Of a stretch of DNA of 64,000 bases, positions 22,394 through 34,066 are shown piece by piece. A model generated the notes under the pieces. That model did no database searches and was not told the DNA's origin. It saw only the letters and a program-made list of their open reading frames with translations. A program made the position numbers and the translations under genes. The stretch covers positions 82,088,416 to 82,152,415 of the forward strand of contig OX352774.1 in the NCBI GenBank assembly GCA_947095535.1, read 5' to 3'. This DNA is from Poecilobothrus nobilitatus (Eukaryota; Arthropoda; Insecta; Diptera; Dolichopodidae). Positions within the stretch are counted from its first letter, which is position 1. Every line of letters begins with the position of its first letter.

Positions 22394-23443
22394 AAAACAA
22401 GTAAAAATAACAGTAAGTCGATGCAACCGACTTATTTATACCCTACACCTAAAAAATTCAAATTAAATTAAAAATCCATAAGTTATTTTAGTTAGGTATT
22501 TAATACAAGCTAAAAAAAATAAATGCTGTTACAACCTTTGTACAAAATTTCAGGTTTCTATCTTTATTAAATTCGAAAATATGATTGTTAGGTCTTGGGA
22601 AGTGTGTGAAGGCACGCGGACCACCACCCCAATTCATCTCAAATTTTAGAGACATCAACAGGGTAGAACATTCTTATGTCAAATTTCAAGTTTATATATT
22701 TATTAATTTCGAAGATATGCTTGTTTGGCCTTAGGAGTTGTGTGGCAGATACCCGAACAACCATTCTAATTCATCTTAAATTTTGGACAAATCAGGGATT
22801 CAGGAAACAACACCCTTGTACCAAATTTGAAGTTTCTGTCTTTATTAATTTCGAAGATTTGTTCGGTTTTGGGAGTTGTATGGGAGGTACCCGAACGACC
22901 ACTCCAATTCATCTCAAATTTTAGGCAAATCAGGGATTTAGGAAACAGCACCCTCGTATCAAATTTGAAGTTCCTATCTTTATTAATTTCGAAGATATGC
23001 ATGTTCGGTTTTGGGAGTTGTATGGGAGGTACACGAACAACCACTCCAATTCATCTCAAATTTTGGGAATATCAGGGATTCAGAAAAACACACTCTCGTA
23101 CAAAATTTTAAGTTTCTATCTTTATTAATTTCGAAAATATACGTATTAGGTTTTGGGAGTTGTATGGGAGGTACTCGAACGCATGGTCCGATTTCGCCCA
23201 TTTACAATCCCCGCCTTACCTTAGTCATTGTTAACCTACAGTATAAATTTCATCAAGATAGGATCATTATTTTTTGAGTTATCGTGCGTACGGACGGACG
23301 GACGGACATCGCTAAATCGACTCAGGCGGTGATCCTGATTCAGAATATATATACATGTCTATACCTAACCCGCTTCCTTTTGGTGGTTACAAACACCATA
23401 CCAAAGTTAATATACCCTATACTTAATGTGTAGGGTATAAAAA
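22394..23443 (+). mobile_element. Family A Helitron, short copy
   Basis: Same ends as 11791-13994: AAAACAAGTAAAAATAACAG, CGATGCAACCGACTTAT, ATACCCTACACC at the start, and a GGAC tract (23291-23308), ATCGCTAAATCGACTC and the GTGTAGGGTATAAAA hairpin at the end. The middle has about five tandem units instead of eleven. Confidence 0.82.
22545..23190 (+). repeat. About five tandem copies of a ~140-bp monomer
   Basis: TTTATTAATTTCGAA recurs near 22562, 22700, 22840, 22979 and 23120, steps of 138-141 bp. Units also share TTTTGGGAGTTGTATGGGAG and CCACTCCAATTCATCTC. The first unit of the 147-bp array at 11.97-12.10 kb has the same words (CCACTCCAATTCATCG, TTTCGAAGATTGGTAG), so both arrays grew from one ancestral monomer. 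Short open frames on both strands here are repeat artefacts. Confidence 0.88.
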
Positions 23444-23454
23444 TGTATATTATT

Positions 23455-23545
23455 TTTTATTAATAACCATAACTCAGCCGGGGTTTGAACTCGAGACCTT
23501 TCGTATGAAAGGAAGGTGTCTAACAACTACACGATTGGCTGGATA
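23455..23545 (-). mobile_element. SINE-2 head, tRNA-like
   Basis: Minus strand: CCAGCCAATCGTGTAGTTG, box A GTGTAGTTGTTAGACACC, then box B GAGTTCAAACCCC and GGCTGAGTTATGG. It looks tRNA-like, but an acceptor stem does not close and the body is lost after about 80 bp. It lies just after the Helitron end, with TATATTAT on both sides as a possible target duplication. Confidence 0.6.
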
Positions 23546-24817
23546 TAAATATATTATATTATGTACATTTCAAGAACAAAACTGTAAAATTGAAAAAAAG
23601 TTAAAAAACTTAAAACCATATGAAAATGAGAGCAAACTTAAAAGTTTGTCGGATCAAAAAATGTTCTATAAAAAAATTATTGCTCTTTACTTGTGTAACA
23701 ACTTTCGCTTAATAACTTTTTTCATAATATTTTTCTGTTTCAAAAAATATTCGTAAAAAATGTTTTAAATGACCCTATAATAAAGTGATACTTGCTGCGG
23801 ACGAAATTCTACCAAAAACTTTTTCATTCGAGATATTTATGTCAAAATTTTATTCTTAACAGAATGATAAACATACACAATCATAACAGCCGAAACCGTT
23901 CTAACTTTTATTTGTCATTATTTAGAACAAATCAATAACGGAACAACTGTTTGTTTAAAAGCTTGAAGTTATATTCTCTATCTGAACTTCCTGTAGAACT
24001 CAAACAGATTAATTCAATTGTGTTCAAAATTGAAACAAATAGATACCTTAAAAGTAATTATTGATATCATGTTAGTAAGTGTAAGTGAGAAAAGATTGCA
24101 TGATTCAAGCAAGAAGAATAGAATAACGATAAAATCTATATGCATAGATAATAATATTTTTTTCTTTTGTTATTTTATTTTATTTTTTTTATTTGTTAGT
24201 TTTGTATTTGCTTGCTTCTATAATTTAAAGTCAAATACTTTACAAGTTTTGTAATATATTTATCAAACATGTATAAAAGATCAGAGAGCTTAGGCTAAGA
24301 TCGATAACATCGAAAATTAATTTAATAAATTACTTAATTGCTTAATTACTTGAAATGTAAATTTAAATTTAATTTTTTATTTTTTTTTAGATTTCAAGTT
24401 TTTGTTTTTTGGTATAATAAAATAAAGAAAAAAAAAAAAAAATCTTAAATATGGATTTTAATCGAATTCTGTTCAGCCATTTTGGGTTGTACATGTGCCC
24501 ATAGATAGACAGGCAGACACACAAACAGACACTAATCTACGTACTAGACTACTAGAAAAATGCAAAAATGCAAAAATTTGAAGTTTGAAATTTTGATGCT
24601 ATCACAACACCTTCCTTATACATTACACGTATATGCGATCGGTAAAAATAAACATATTTTTCATAATTTTATAGTAATTACCTATGTATGTTTTTTTTTT
24701 CAATTTTTCAGAAATTGCACAATTAAAATTTGCAGATACAATTTTGTTTAGCAATAAAATAAAACGTAAGGTAAATAAAGCTAAAGCTTAAAAAAAAACG
24801 AATATCATATGTAAGTA
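23546..24817. other. A+T-rich spacer, no gene seen
   Basis: A possible repeat end at 24470-24560 carries CCATTTTGGGTTGTACATG followed by a GACAGGCAGACACAC tract, the same kind of ending as families A-C. The open frames here (about 80 codons) have no recognisable motif. Confidence 0.4.
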
Positions 24818-25540
24818 AAAATAAAAAAAAACGAGGAAGAATACAGTTGCCTTTGTCAACTCTTAGATACCCGTACGAACCGTTAGTATGTTCACAGCCT
24901 GTCACTCTGCTTACAATATTATTTTTTTAATATTTTAGTATTTTAAAATAATTTGAGTGAATTTTATAATTTCTAGAACTATGGGTTGTACATATATTCA
25001 AACTATATGTTTATATGTACATTCTTCAAAAGCAGATTCTAACCTTCCACATAACGATTATCAATCCCATATATATATCAATATCATATAAATAAAAATT
25101 CTTCAAGCAACCGTTATGTTGTTTATTTATTTACATTTTTTTGTACTACGCATTATATCCTCAAGAATTTCAAATTATCGAGTAAAACAAAATGGAAAAA
25201 ATTCGTTAAAGAAATTTGTTAGAAAATTTGAAAAAATCAAGTAACACTTTCATCAATTATAAAGTAACCCTACATTATTAACAGTCCAAACTGAACCAAA
25301 AAAAAATAGGGAACCTACAAATTACTCCCAGAATATTTTGTGTAAATTTCAAGATTCTAGCTTTCTTAGTTTTTGAGTTAGCGTGCTGACGGACGGACGG
25401 ACGGACATTGCTCAAAAGTCTTAGAATTTTTTTCTGATCCGATCCATACCTTTGAAGGTATATCTAGCTCGCTTATTTCGAGGTGTTACAAAGGGAGGAG
25501 TAATTTTATTATACCCGATCCTATCGTACGGGTATAAAAA
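24818..25540 (+). mobile_element. Family B Helitron (DINE-1-like)
   Basis: Begins AAAACGAGGAAGAATACAG, with a stem CAGTTG..CAACTC and ATACCCGTACGAACC. It ends with TTTTTGAGTTAGCGTGCTG, the GGAC tract (25390-25406), CTGATCCGATCCATACC, TATCTAGCTCGCTTATTTCG, and the terminal hairpin ATACCCGATCC / CGTACGGGTATAAAA. The AAAACGAGGAA start and ATACCC...GGGTAT ends resemble fly DINE-1. Non-coding. Confidence 0.78.
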
Positions 25541-25666
25541 TAAAAACAAACGGAAAATATTTTCCAAAATTGAATCTATTTATATTTTTTTTTTAATAAA
25601 TGTTTTTTTATGGGTTCATAGATTAATAAATAGAATATGTATACAATAACACTTAATAAACTAATT

Positions 25667-26645
25667 TTTCGGGATGTAATAATGTTATCATGAAAGAAAA
25701 TATCCCGAATGAGAAAATATCGAAAAAAAATTCTCAATCAATCATCATCCAATTGTGAAAAAAAAATCTCAAATGTTACAAAATCCTGAATTTATACTAA
25801 AAAATATAAATACTTTTGGGCTTGTTTTATTTTGCATTTATTAATGAAATATTACTTAAAAAATCGTATACTGAAAATCACTTCATTTGACTGTATATCA
25901 TTTTACTGTATGTCATTTTATTGTATGTCATTTTACTGTATGCCATTTTATCGTAGCTGATTTTACTGTATTTCATTTGACTGGATTTCAATTGTAACCC
26001 ACTCTAAAATTCCCCCCAATTATATCTTTTACATATAACCAAATCAAATACTGTCAATTAATAATATAAGAAACTTGCAATAAATGCAGTCAAATGACAC
26101 TGCATGCAAATGAAATACAGACAAAGAAATACTCTCTCAATTTATACATACATATATTTTATTTTTTGATCTATAGGTGTTTATTTAAAAATTATTCCTA
26201 TTTCGAGAATTATTCCTATTCACACAATATTTTTTTTCTGCGTGATTTCCCATATTTCATATTCAGACGAATTAAAAGTTTTTTTGCTTTTATATTTAAC
26301 ACAGTATAGGTATATTTTCTGTTCGTAACCGAATATAATCTACAAAAGCGAAATTTAACACTTTTGCAGATTTTTACAAAGTACATACTATACATAGTAC
26401 ATTTATACAATTTATTTTTGAGTCTGAGTTTATTTGCGCAAAATTTTTATGTTTTAATAAAGATATTATTTTTTTTTTTTCAAGATTTCATCTCTTTCGG
26501 GATTCTGACATTTTTGGGGTATATTTTTTTTTTTTGAATTTTAAATTATTGGAGATTTCTGTTTTTAGGATTTTTTTCCAGATTTTTGGAATTTTTTTTT
26601 TTCGGGATTTATTTCATTCGGTATTTTGTTTTTAAACAAACAGTA
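25667..26645. mobile_element. Fold-back region with ATCCCGAA arms
   Basis: The left arm (25667-25800) has TCGGGATG, ATATCCCGAATGAGAAAAT and AAAAATCTCAAATG. The complement of the right arm (26485-26645) has ATACCGAATGAAATAAATCCC, AAAAATCTGGAAAAAAATCC and ATCCCGAAAGAGATG. Arms are built of short, loosely repeated words rather than one unique sequence. A 15-bp minisatellite lies inside. Borders are uncertain. Confidence 0.4.
25883..25994. repeat. 15-bp minisatellite, TCATTTTACTGTATG
   Basis: Seven full units and a partial one in exact 15-bp register, with one to four differences each. Long enough to be a useful length marker. No coding role seen. Confidence 0.92.
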
Positions 26646-27419
26646 ATGGACTCTAATTTTAAAAAATTAGATTACAAAATGGAATTTATTATCTACACAA
26701 AATTTTTTCATATTCAAAACACTATTTAATAACACTGACCTCAATCAAGGTTTTATAAACATTTTCTTTAACAGTACAAAGTTTAAAATTTTATTATGAT
26801 TCAATCGTTGAATCGTTAAAAGAAAATGTTGAATTTTTTTTTTTTATATCTATAAAATTTTCAATATTCATCAATCATTTTAAAAATATTTACATTCAAA
26901 AAATTAAAAACAAAAGAAAAACTTTTTTATAATTTTTTTTAATTATTTCCGTAAAATGTTCGACAAATTTTTATATAAAAACTAATTACCTAATGTTTTT
27001 TTTTTAACTTATTACTTTTCATATTTTTTTTTTATTTTTTTTTTTCTTGTTTTTTTTTTTTTTTTGTTTAATTATCTAAATAAGTTCAAAATTATAATAC
27101 AAACCAATAATAAAATTTCAAAAAGAACTCGTTTTTATTTTTGTCGATTACCGTGATATTTTTAACAATTCACTCTTAATTTAAACAAAATTAACAGAAG
27201 ACTAATTGTAAAAGTGAAAATAATCGTAATTTAATTAAAATATTAAATATTCATTTATATTTTTTCGTTTTAGTTTTAAATTTTAGAAAATTATAGTTTC
27301 TTTATATATAGAGTATCTATAGTATTCTGTAATCTATTGCATTGCACACATATTCGCTTTAATTCACTTAATTATTTTATTTAAAAGTTTAATTTTTTTT
27401 TTTTTAGTTTACTTTATAG
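26646..27419. other. A+T-rich spacer with long T runs
   Basis: T runs near 26997, 27028 and 27045-27065. Nothing else seen. Confidence 0.5.
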
Positions 27420-27592
27420 GGATTTGACAAGTAAATTGCACAGCCTTTCTTTTCCAGGTGTGGCTGTAAATGTCGTGAGAAGAGATTATTATTACGACAC
27501 CATGTATTGAGACTTGTAGAATTCGAACTCACACTTGAGTGATGTTTGCGGCGAATTTTATACTCTCTTACTCACAATGTCACTGAGGTCCC
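27420..27592 (-). mobile_element. SINE-1 copy 6, diverged
   Basis: Minus strand: GGGACCTCAGTGACATTG, box A GTGAGTAAGAGAG, box B GAGTTCGAATTC, body AATCTCTTCTCACGACAT, CAGCCACACCTGG and CTGTGCAATTTACTTGTC. Box B and the 3-prime end have drifted. One small insertion sits between box B and the body. Confidence 0.8.
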
Positions 27593-29946
27593 TAAAAAAA
27601 CTTAATTATTAACAGTAATCAATACAATGACCATGAATTACCGAAGTTTTTACTAAATACTATTTTCGTTTAAAACGGTAGAGACTAAGGTTATATCACA
27701 AAAATTAATTTTCATAATTCAAATCTTTATTTTTCTAAACAAAAACAAACAACAACTCTCTTTTTCCTTTACTTAGTTTTATTTTGGACTTTATATATCA
27801 ATATATGCTACCAAATGAGGCGACAATGTTATTGCTAAAGAGTTAAGGCGTATTTATTTATAAGTTGTTAATTTATCTCAATTTGTTTTTATCCAAATGG
27901 AGGTTGTAATTTTTTAAGAAGTCAGAGGTCTTCTTAATGTATTAAATTTTTAATTAACATTTTCCGTTGAAGCCATTAATAAAAAGATGTAAGCCCTATC
28001 AGAGTTACTTACAGAATAATAGTTCAAAAGCAAGAAAGAGAAAGAGAATGAAAAAGGATTCATGTTTGATTACGTGATCTGCTAATTCAATATATGTAAA
28101 AAAATATCTGTGGATAATTTACTGTAGTGCTAATTGCCAGTGATGCCAATTCACTGTGATGGGCAGTGCAATATATTTTGTAAAATTTCTGGAACAACTA
28201 GATTGTTTTTTCTCTTTTCTTTTCTAAAGTTTTATTCGAAGAGTCTAGAAATTTTTTTTAAACGTTGCATTACAAAACCTTCTTCGTATAAAATTATATT
28301 AAGGAGGCGTTTTAGAATTGTTTACAAATTTAGATTTTAATCTAGCAAAAATTTATCAAGAAGGGGTTTGATAGCTATTAATTTGCTTTGTAGTTTTTTA
28401 TTGATGTATTAAAAAACAATAATTAGATACGATTTTATAGTTGGTTACAAAATAAGGGCTATACTCTTTTCCAGAATAAGTATATAATACACGTGAGTCC
28501 CATGAGATTTTTGTAATAAATAAAATAAAAAAAAAATAAAAATGGAACCATAACTTTTGTTTTAAATATTTATTATGAATTAAAAAAAAAATTTTTATTT
28601 AAATACTACCCTACGGACACCATAAAATTAATTTTTAATAAATTTAAATATTTAATGATTTTTTACGTTTTACGAGAATATTTTAAAAATTAAATGATGA
28701 GAAAAAAAATATGTAAATTTTTTCATACTTTGCAAAAAAAAAAATATTTATAAAAATAATAAGCACGTGCGACATCTATCAAGAACAATATGCATAATTA
28801 TACAATAACTTTTCCAAACCGATGGTTTTTAAAAAAAAATATTTTTTATTTTACTTCCGGACAAAAATTTTATTTGTACGAATACAAATAAATTTGTAAT
28901 TAATGTGACATACCAAAAAAATTTAATTATTTTAAAATTTTACTAAATTATATAATTTTTATATTATGACTTCATTTAATTGAACTTATATCAATCATCT
29001 TTATTATCAAATTTATAGAGTTTTCTTTTTTCTTATTTAATCTCTAATTAAATTCTGATGTTCCAAATGGGAATTTATGGTTGTAACACTTTTTAATTTT
29101 CATTTTATGATCTTTTACTATATAAAAACAAAATATACTCCCTGAAACAAAATAAATCTATTTCAATTTACAAGAATATTAATTTCCTTTTCTGGCTTTT
29201 CACCAAAATGTAATTGGTCAAGGTCAAATGAAGATCAAATATTTTTGAGTATATGTTATATACTTCCGATGGTCGAAACAGTTTCAAAAATTTTATAGAA
29301 AGCTTTATTTTTAATACAAAAATAAATAAATGGAACATTTACCCAGGTACCCTGTTTCAAAAATACCTTATACATTATAATATAAGAGTGGGTACTGATT
29401 CTGACCAGATTAATTGTTTGACCCATGTGTTCTTCAAAATTAGGGAGGATTATGTATACAATTATCAAAGATTTAAAGTGAATACTTAACAACTTCATTC
29501 ACAATAATCCTGTTAATTTGAATTTTAAGATTTGATTAACCCTATTGGTTTCACTCAATTTTAAATTTTAAGGAACTTTGAACAAATTAATGGAATAAGT
29601 TCTTAAATTTTGTTCTCTTATTTTTATGTAACTGTATAAAAGCTTTAATTTCTAGACGTATCACGGATGGACTTAATATAATTTTCAAATATAAATATAG
29701 TATACATATTTGATTAACACGGGTCACTTCCTAGTTCCTATACCTAAAGTTTAATACAACTAACATAGAGACTGTAGATGCAGTAAAATCAAAAACAATT
29801 TTATACAATTTTCTATTCGTCTACTACTTAGATGTAACTAAAAATTTATAAGTAAATATGGATTTAAATAAAATTTTGAAACTAAATTTTAAGTATTTCA
29901 GTAAAATCTGAACTTTTTTTAAATTTATTTATTGTTTTTATAGTTT
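27593..29946. other. A+T-rich spacer, one dispersed motif
   Basis: The motif GATTTTATAGTTGGTTACA, then CTCTTTTCCAGAATA, at 28425-28480 belongs to the dispersed family noted at 40.6 kb. Two overlapping 78-80-codon frames on opposite strands at 29253-29498 have no recognisable domain and no homologous copy here. Confidence 0.4.
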
Positions 29947-30122
29947 CTTGCCGTGGCACATAAATGTGACAAGAAAATATCACAACATTTCCCTTTCCAG
30001 ATGTGGCTGTAAATATTATAAGGGGTAATTATTTTTACGATGTATGTGAGATTCGAACCCACACTCTCTCGATGTTTACAACGTATTTTATACGATCTTA
30101 CCCACTAGGCCCCCAAGGCCCC
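29947..30122 (-). mobile_element. SINE-1 copy 7
   Basis: Minus strand: GGGGCCTTGGGGGCC, box A CTAGTGGGTAAGATCG, box B GGGTTCGAATCTC, body ATTACCCCTTATAATATTT, CAGCCACATCTGG and CACATTTATGTGCCACGG. Full length, moderately diverged. Confidence 0.87.
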
Positions 30123-32236
30123 TACTAATAGTTATTGTTCTGGCCGCTTAATTTTATATAACTAACACCTAATTGTGCTATATTTCGTATTATTCGTATT
30201 CAAGTATTACACTTTTGAAAAAAAAACATTAAGAAGATTTTTAAATTGCCATTTTCTACATTTTGTAATTGAAAAATAATAAATTAAGAAAATATATGAA
30301 ATATCTATTTGTATTTTATAATCAAAAATTGAATTAAAAGACAACTATAATTAAAATTCTCTTTTCATTCATTTTATATAAGAAATATTAAAAAATTTGA
30401 TTAATTTATTATTCTTATTAAAAATAACTACACATACATATACATATGAATATAAAATCAAATACATAGTAATAATTTGATAATAAGTTCAGATGTACCT
30501 ATAGGATATTAAAATTTTTATTCTCAAAACAATAAAATAAAACAATGTTGCTTCAAGGTGATTGCGTTTTTGACTGCATCCATGTATCTTATAAGATTTT
30601 TTTTTTTCTACAATAGGACGTTAAAAACTTTAACTGCACGCAGTTCTTCTGCGCAAAATTGAACTTTAACGAACTACAACCCCTTCTTTCAAAACCAAAC
30701 TCCAAGCAGTTTTATGATACAAAGTATCTATTCTTTCTTTCTCGTTAAAAATCGGAAGAGTGGAACCATGAACTGTTTCTTTACAACAGGTTATTCCTAA
30801 AAGAAATCTTTCAAACTAGGTCCTTGGTACAACTGAACGATGATGACTGAATGGAATTAGCGTTATGGTAACACTGGAATCGTTAATTAGATTAATTATC
30901 GAGATAACTCAGCGATAGTTTTGAAAGATTCTATTGAAAATATATGCAATATATATATTTTATAGATATTGAGAAGGTCTGATTTTTAGAAAAGTACATT
31001 TTTAAAGATAATATACTTCTTTTTGAAAAGATTCTTCTTAAACCTTCTTATCCAACTTATTACAAAAATTTTGCAGCAGTTTTTTTCTTACAGATCTCAA
31101 TTTTCTTTCTTAGAAAATGTCAATTGAATAAAAATTCCAATAAAAAGTTGTTAATTTGATATTAAAAAAAAAAAAACTTTCACTTTTTCAATACATATTA
31201 CCACAAATTAAGAAACTTTACCTTACAATTTACTGTATAATATAAAAGATGAAATTTAATATCTACAATAAAAAAAAAAATCACCTTCATTATCCATCCC
31301 CAACATAAGATATTCAGACGGAAACATTCTTAAAAAATTCCCTGTGAAGTAAGCATTACATCAAAAATTAAATCAGTACAATGGACTTTTTATTAATTTT
31401 CATTTCGAGACGTCTTTCTTTCTCTTTCTTTCTACTGTATTTTATTCTTTTAATATGAAATTTTTTTTATTTAATCAAGTTGAATAAACTTAAAGACCTT
31501 GTTTTTTTTGCATTTTTTTTTTTTCTTGGAGGACAAAAACCCTTTCAGTAATACTGATTTCTTTTACATTTCAAAAGGAACGTATCAAAGATTACGTTCG
31601 AGATACAAGATAAAACAAAAGAAAATATCAAAAGCGATAATCAATGAGAAGAAAGAAAAACACAAAAAAGGAAAGAAAATGGATAAAGAACCTTTTACAG
31701 GACTTTAACCTCATAGTCTATATACCTTTAATCAAGAAATTAAGAAAAAAAAAGATAAAATTAAAATCACCGATCAATGATCTATCTATACTAATACCAA
31801 TTCTAAATAAAATATATGTACACAAATATATATGTAGATACAACATTAGTTAGTATATATAACATTGGTTGCAAAAAAAAAAATTGAAAAAAATAATGTC
31901 GATCAAGGTGGTTGTGCCTGTAGTAGAAATTATGTTCATAAAATGAATATATTTTTCTATATTTTTTCTTCTTCAATTCTTAACTTTGGACTTTGCCCCT
32001 GTGTTTCATTTGATTTGTTTGTTTCCACCGCTTATTTATCGCTATATCATAATTTTGTAATTCTTTACCTCCATTTCATTTCTTTTTCCTGAGGGAGTTG
32101 GGAATCTTCTCAAGACATCAAGAATTTCTCCTTGGTAGTGTTAAATATTCACTGACTAAATCCACCATTACTATTACTATTAATCATACGATATACTTTA
32201 TTACGATATAAAATTACTACATATTTTTTTTATTAA
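30123..32236. other. A+T-rich spacer, no gene seen
   Basis: The segment 30541-30950 is less A+T-rich but has stops in every frame and no known motif. Several 69-75-codon frames at 31.5-32.1 kb are lysine- or phenylalanine-rich composition only. Confidence 0.4.
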
Positions 32237-32316
32237 TATGACCTGACCGGGGTTTGAACCCTCCGATTGAAAGGCTGGCAACTTAACCACTACGCCATGT
32301 GTCAGATGTCAGATTT
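32237..32316 (-). mobile_element. SINE-2 head, tRNA-like
   Basis: Minus strand: GACACATGGCGTAGTGG, box A GGCGTAGTGGTTAAGTTGCC, then GGAGGGTTCAAACCCCGG (box B) and GGTCAGGTCATA. This is the cleanest SINE-2 head in the window, with a good T-arm stem. The acceptor halves do not pair over seven bases, so it is not a tRNA gene. The body continues to the left (to about 32150) in decayed form. Confidence 0.65.
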
Positions 32317-33929
32317 TTTTCAATTGTTTATTTAATAAATTCAAGACGCTGGAAGATCCTAAAGGAGAGATGGCCATTTTAATTTTCTTTAGCAATAAAT
32401 TAATATTGAATTAAGAAGAATCTGAAGAATTACTCTAACAAATGCGCGACTGATGAATCTAGGATGTGTAACGAGTCGCTGGATCAAACATTTATATAAT
32501 ATTCGAATTTTAGCGTTTTTTCTAAAAGATTGTATTAGAAATTGACCAAGTAAACTTAATTATTGTTGTGCAAAGTATTAAGATAAATGTCTAATTTAAA
32601 AGGATTTCGATGAGATTATATATTGGTTCTGCGAATTAAAACCCTACAAAATAAAGCCGCTGAGATGCTATTTCATATTTAGTGAGAAATAATAGACTGG
32701 GGCGTTTATTCTCAGAGGTAATAATAGAAAGTAATGCCTCGGATATTATTTCTCTTTCAACTTAATCTACAACTTCTTAGAAACAAAACCTCGAGGAAAA
32801 TAAAGCATCGAGACCTGAAAGTATCATTTCTCATTATATGTGAAATACCAATCAGTGCGCACCGTTTCTCAGGGGCTTAATTCTTGGTGATGATTATATT
32901 AATTTTTTTTTTTCCAGAAATTTTCAGTACTCGTTCCTGTACTGAAGTACTGAAATAAATTTATTATACTTGGTTACGAAGAAATATAACACAGGACAGT
33001 CGTTTTATTTTTGTAAATGATTTTATTCGAGCTTGCATATATAATAAAAAAGTCTTATATTATTTTTCTTAATATAATGCTAATATTAGTTAAAAACAAA
33101 AAAAAAAACAAATGACGTACTTTACAATTTTTTAATTCAATTATCCATTTATTTTTTATATTGTTTGAAAATATTAAATTCATTCATAAATAAAATAAAA
33201 GCATATTCTACTAGTAAATATTTTGTCCTTGTTAAAAGTACAACAAATAAAAAAAACCTACAATTTTACAACTTTCTATACACCTTATAATTAACATGCT
33301 AATTAAATATTCTCAAACTCTTATTTAACTCGCATTTAATTTTTACCTTTTTTTAAAATTTCATTAAATAATTTATAATATTATTAAAACCTTAAACAGG
33401 ATGTCCCAGCATTGACGCAACATAATGTAATATGGGATAGGAGAAATTGAAGCAAGCAAAAACTGCAATGGCAGGCAATTGATCTCAAAAGCTAAGCTGA
33501 TCTCTATGTGAATGTAGAGTATAGTAATACGTAAAACACAATTTCATTTAATACAGCGAGTCATTTTAAATGTCAATATTTATTGAATTAATATATATAT
33601 AAAAACCATATAGTAAAGGTTAACTTTGATCATAGCATAAATATATTAAGAAAAAAGCGATGGTCAAAGTTAGAATAACTAAGTAATAAGTCCCAGTCAA
33701 CGTTAATGGTTTTAATTAATAACTATGAGAAAACAGGTGGTCAAAGTTTTAATAACCCCACAGTGAAAGTTTGTGGTTTTAATCAAATTTTTTGATCAAT
33801 ATCAATGTTAGCCTACCTGGTACCTACCAAAGTGAGACAAATCGACGATAAATATTTTAAAGAATTTTTATATGTTTATCAATAAGAAAAGTTTTAATTT
33901 TTACAATTTTTGAATCAAAAAAAAATTAT
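32317..33929. other. Spacer, no gene seen
   Basis: 32380-32930 is less A+T-rich than average, but all frames are closed and no family is recognised. Near 33405 an ACAGGATGTCCCAGCATTG phrase may be one end of a lost mariner-type element. Confidence 0.35.
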
Positions 33930-34066
33930 CTGAATTTATTTAGTAAAAATTAGAATTCATTTTGTAAAACTCTGAATTCCAAAAATTCAAAAATCTGAAC
34001 TTATTTAGTAAATACCTGAATATATTTAGTAAAAATCTGAATATATTTAGTAAATACCTGAATTTG
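33930..34066. repeat. 21-bp minisatellite, CTGAATATATTTAGTAAAAA type
   Basis: About six units in 21-bp register (CTGAATTTATTTAGTAAAAA, CTGAACTTATTTAGTAAATA and so on). The third is enlarged and degenerate. Confidence 0.8.

Noticed and set aside
22676..23277. Open frames of 72-94 codons on both strands
   Set aside because: Same cause: the ~140-bp repeat of the short family A Helitron.
25883..25994. CRISPR-like array
   Set aside because: Units are contiguous 15-bp repeats without spacers, in an insect nuclear context.
29253..29498. Pair of 78-80-codon frames on opposite strands
   Set aside because: Mutually antisense, no motif, no splice context that would place them in a gene, and no homologous copy in the window.
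32237..32316. Possible tRNA gene on the minus strand
   Set aside because: Boxes A and B are good but the acceptor arm does not pair, there is no usable anticodon arm, and it matches the SINE-2 heads.
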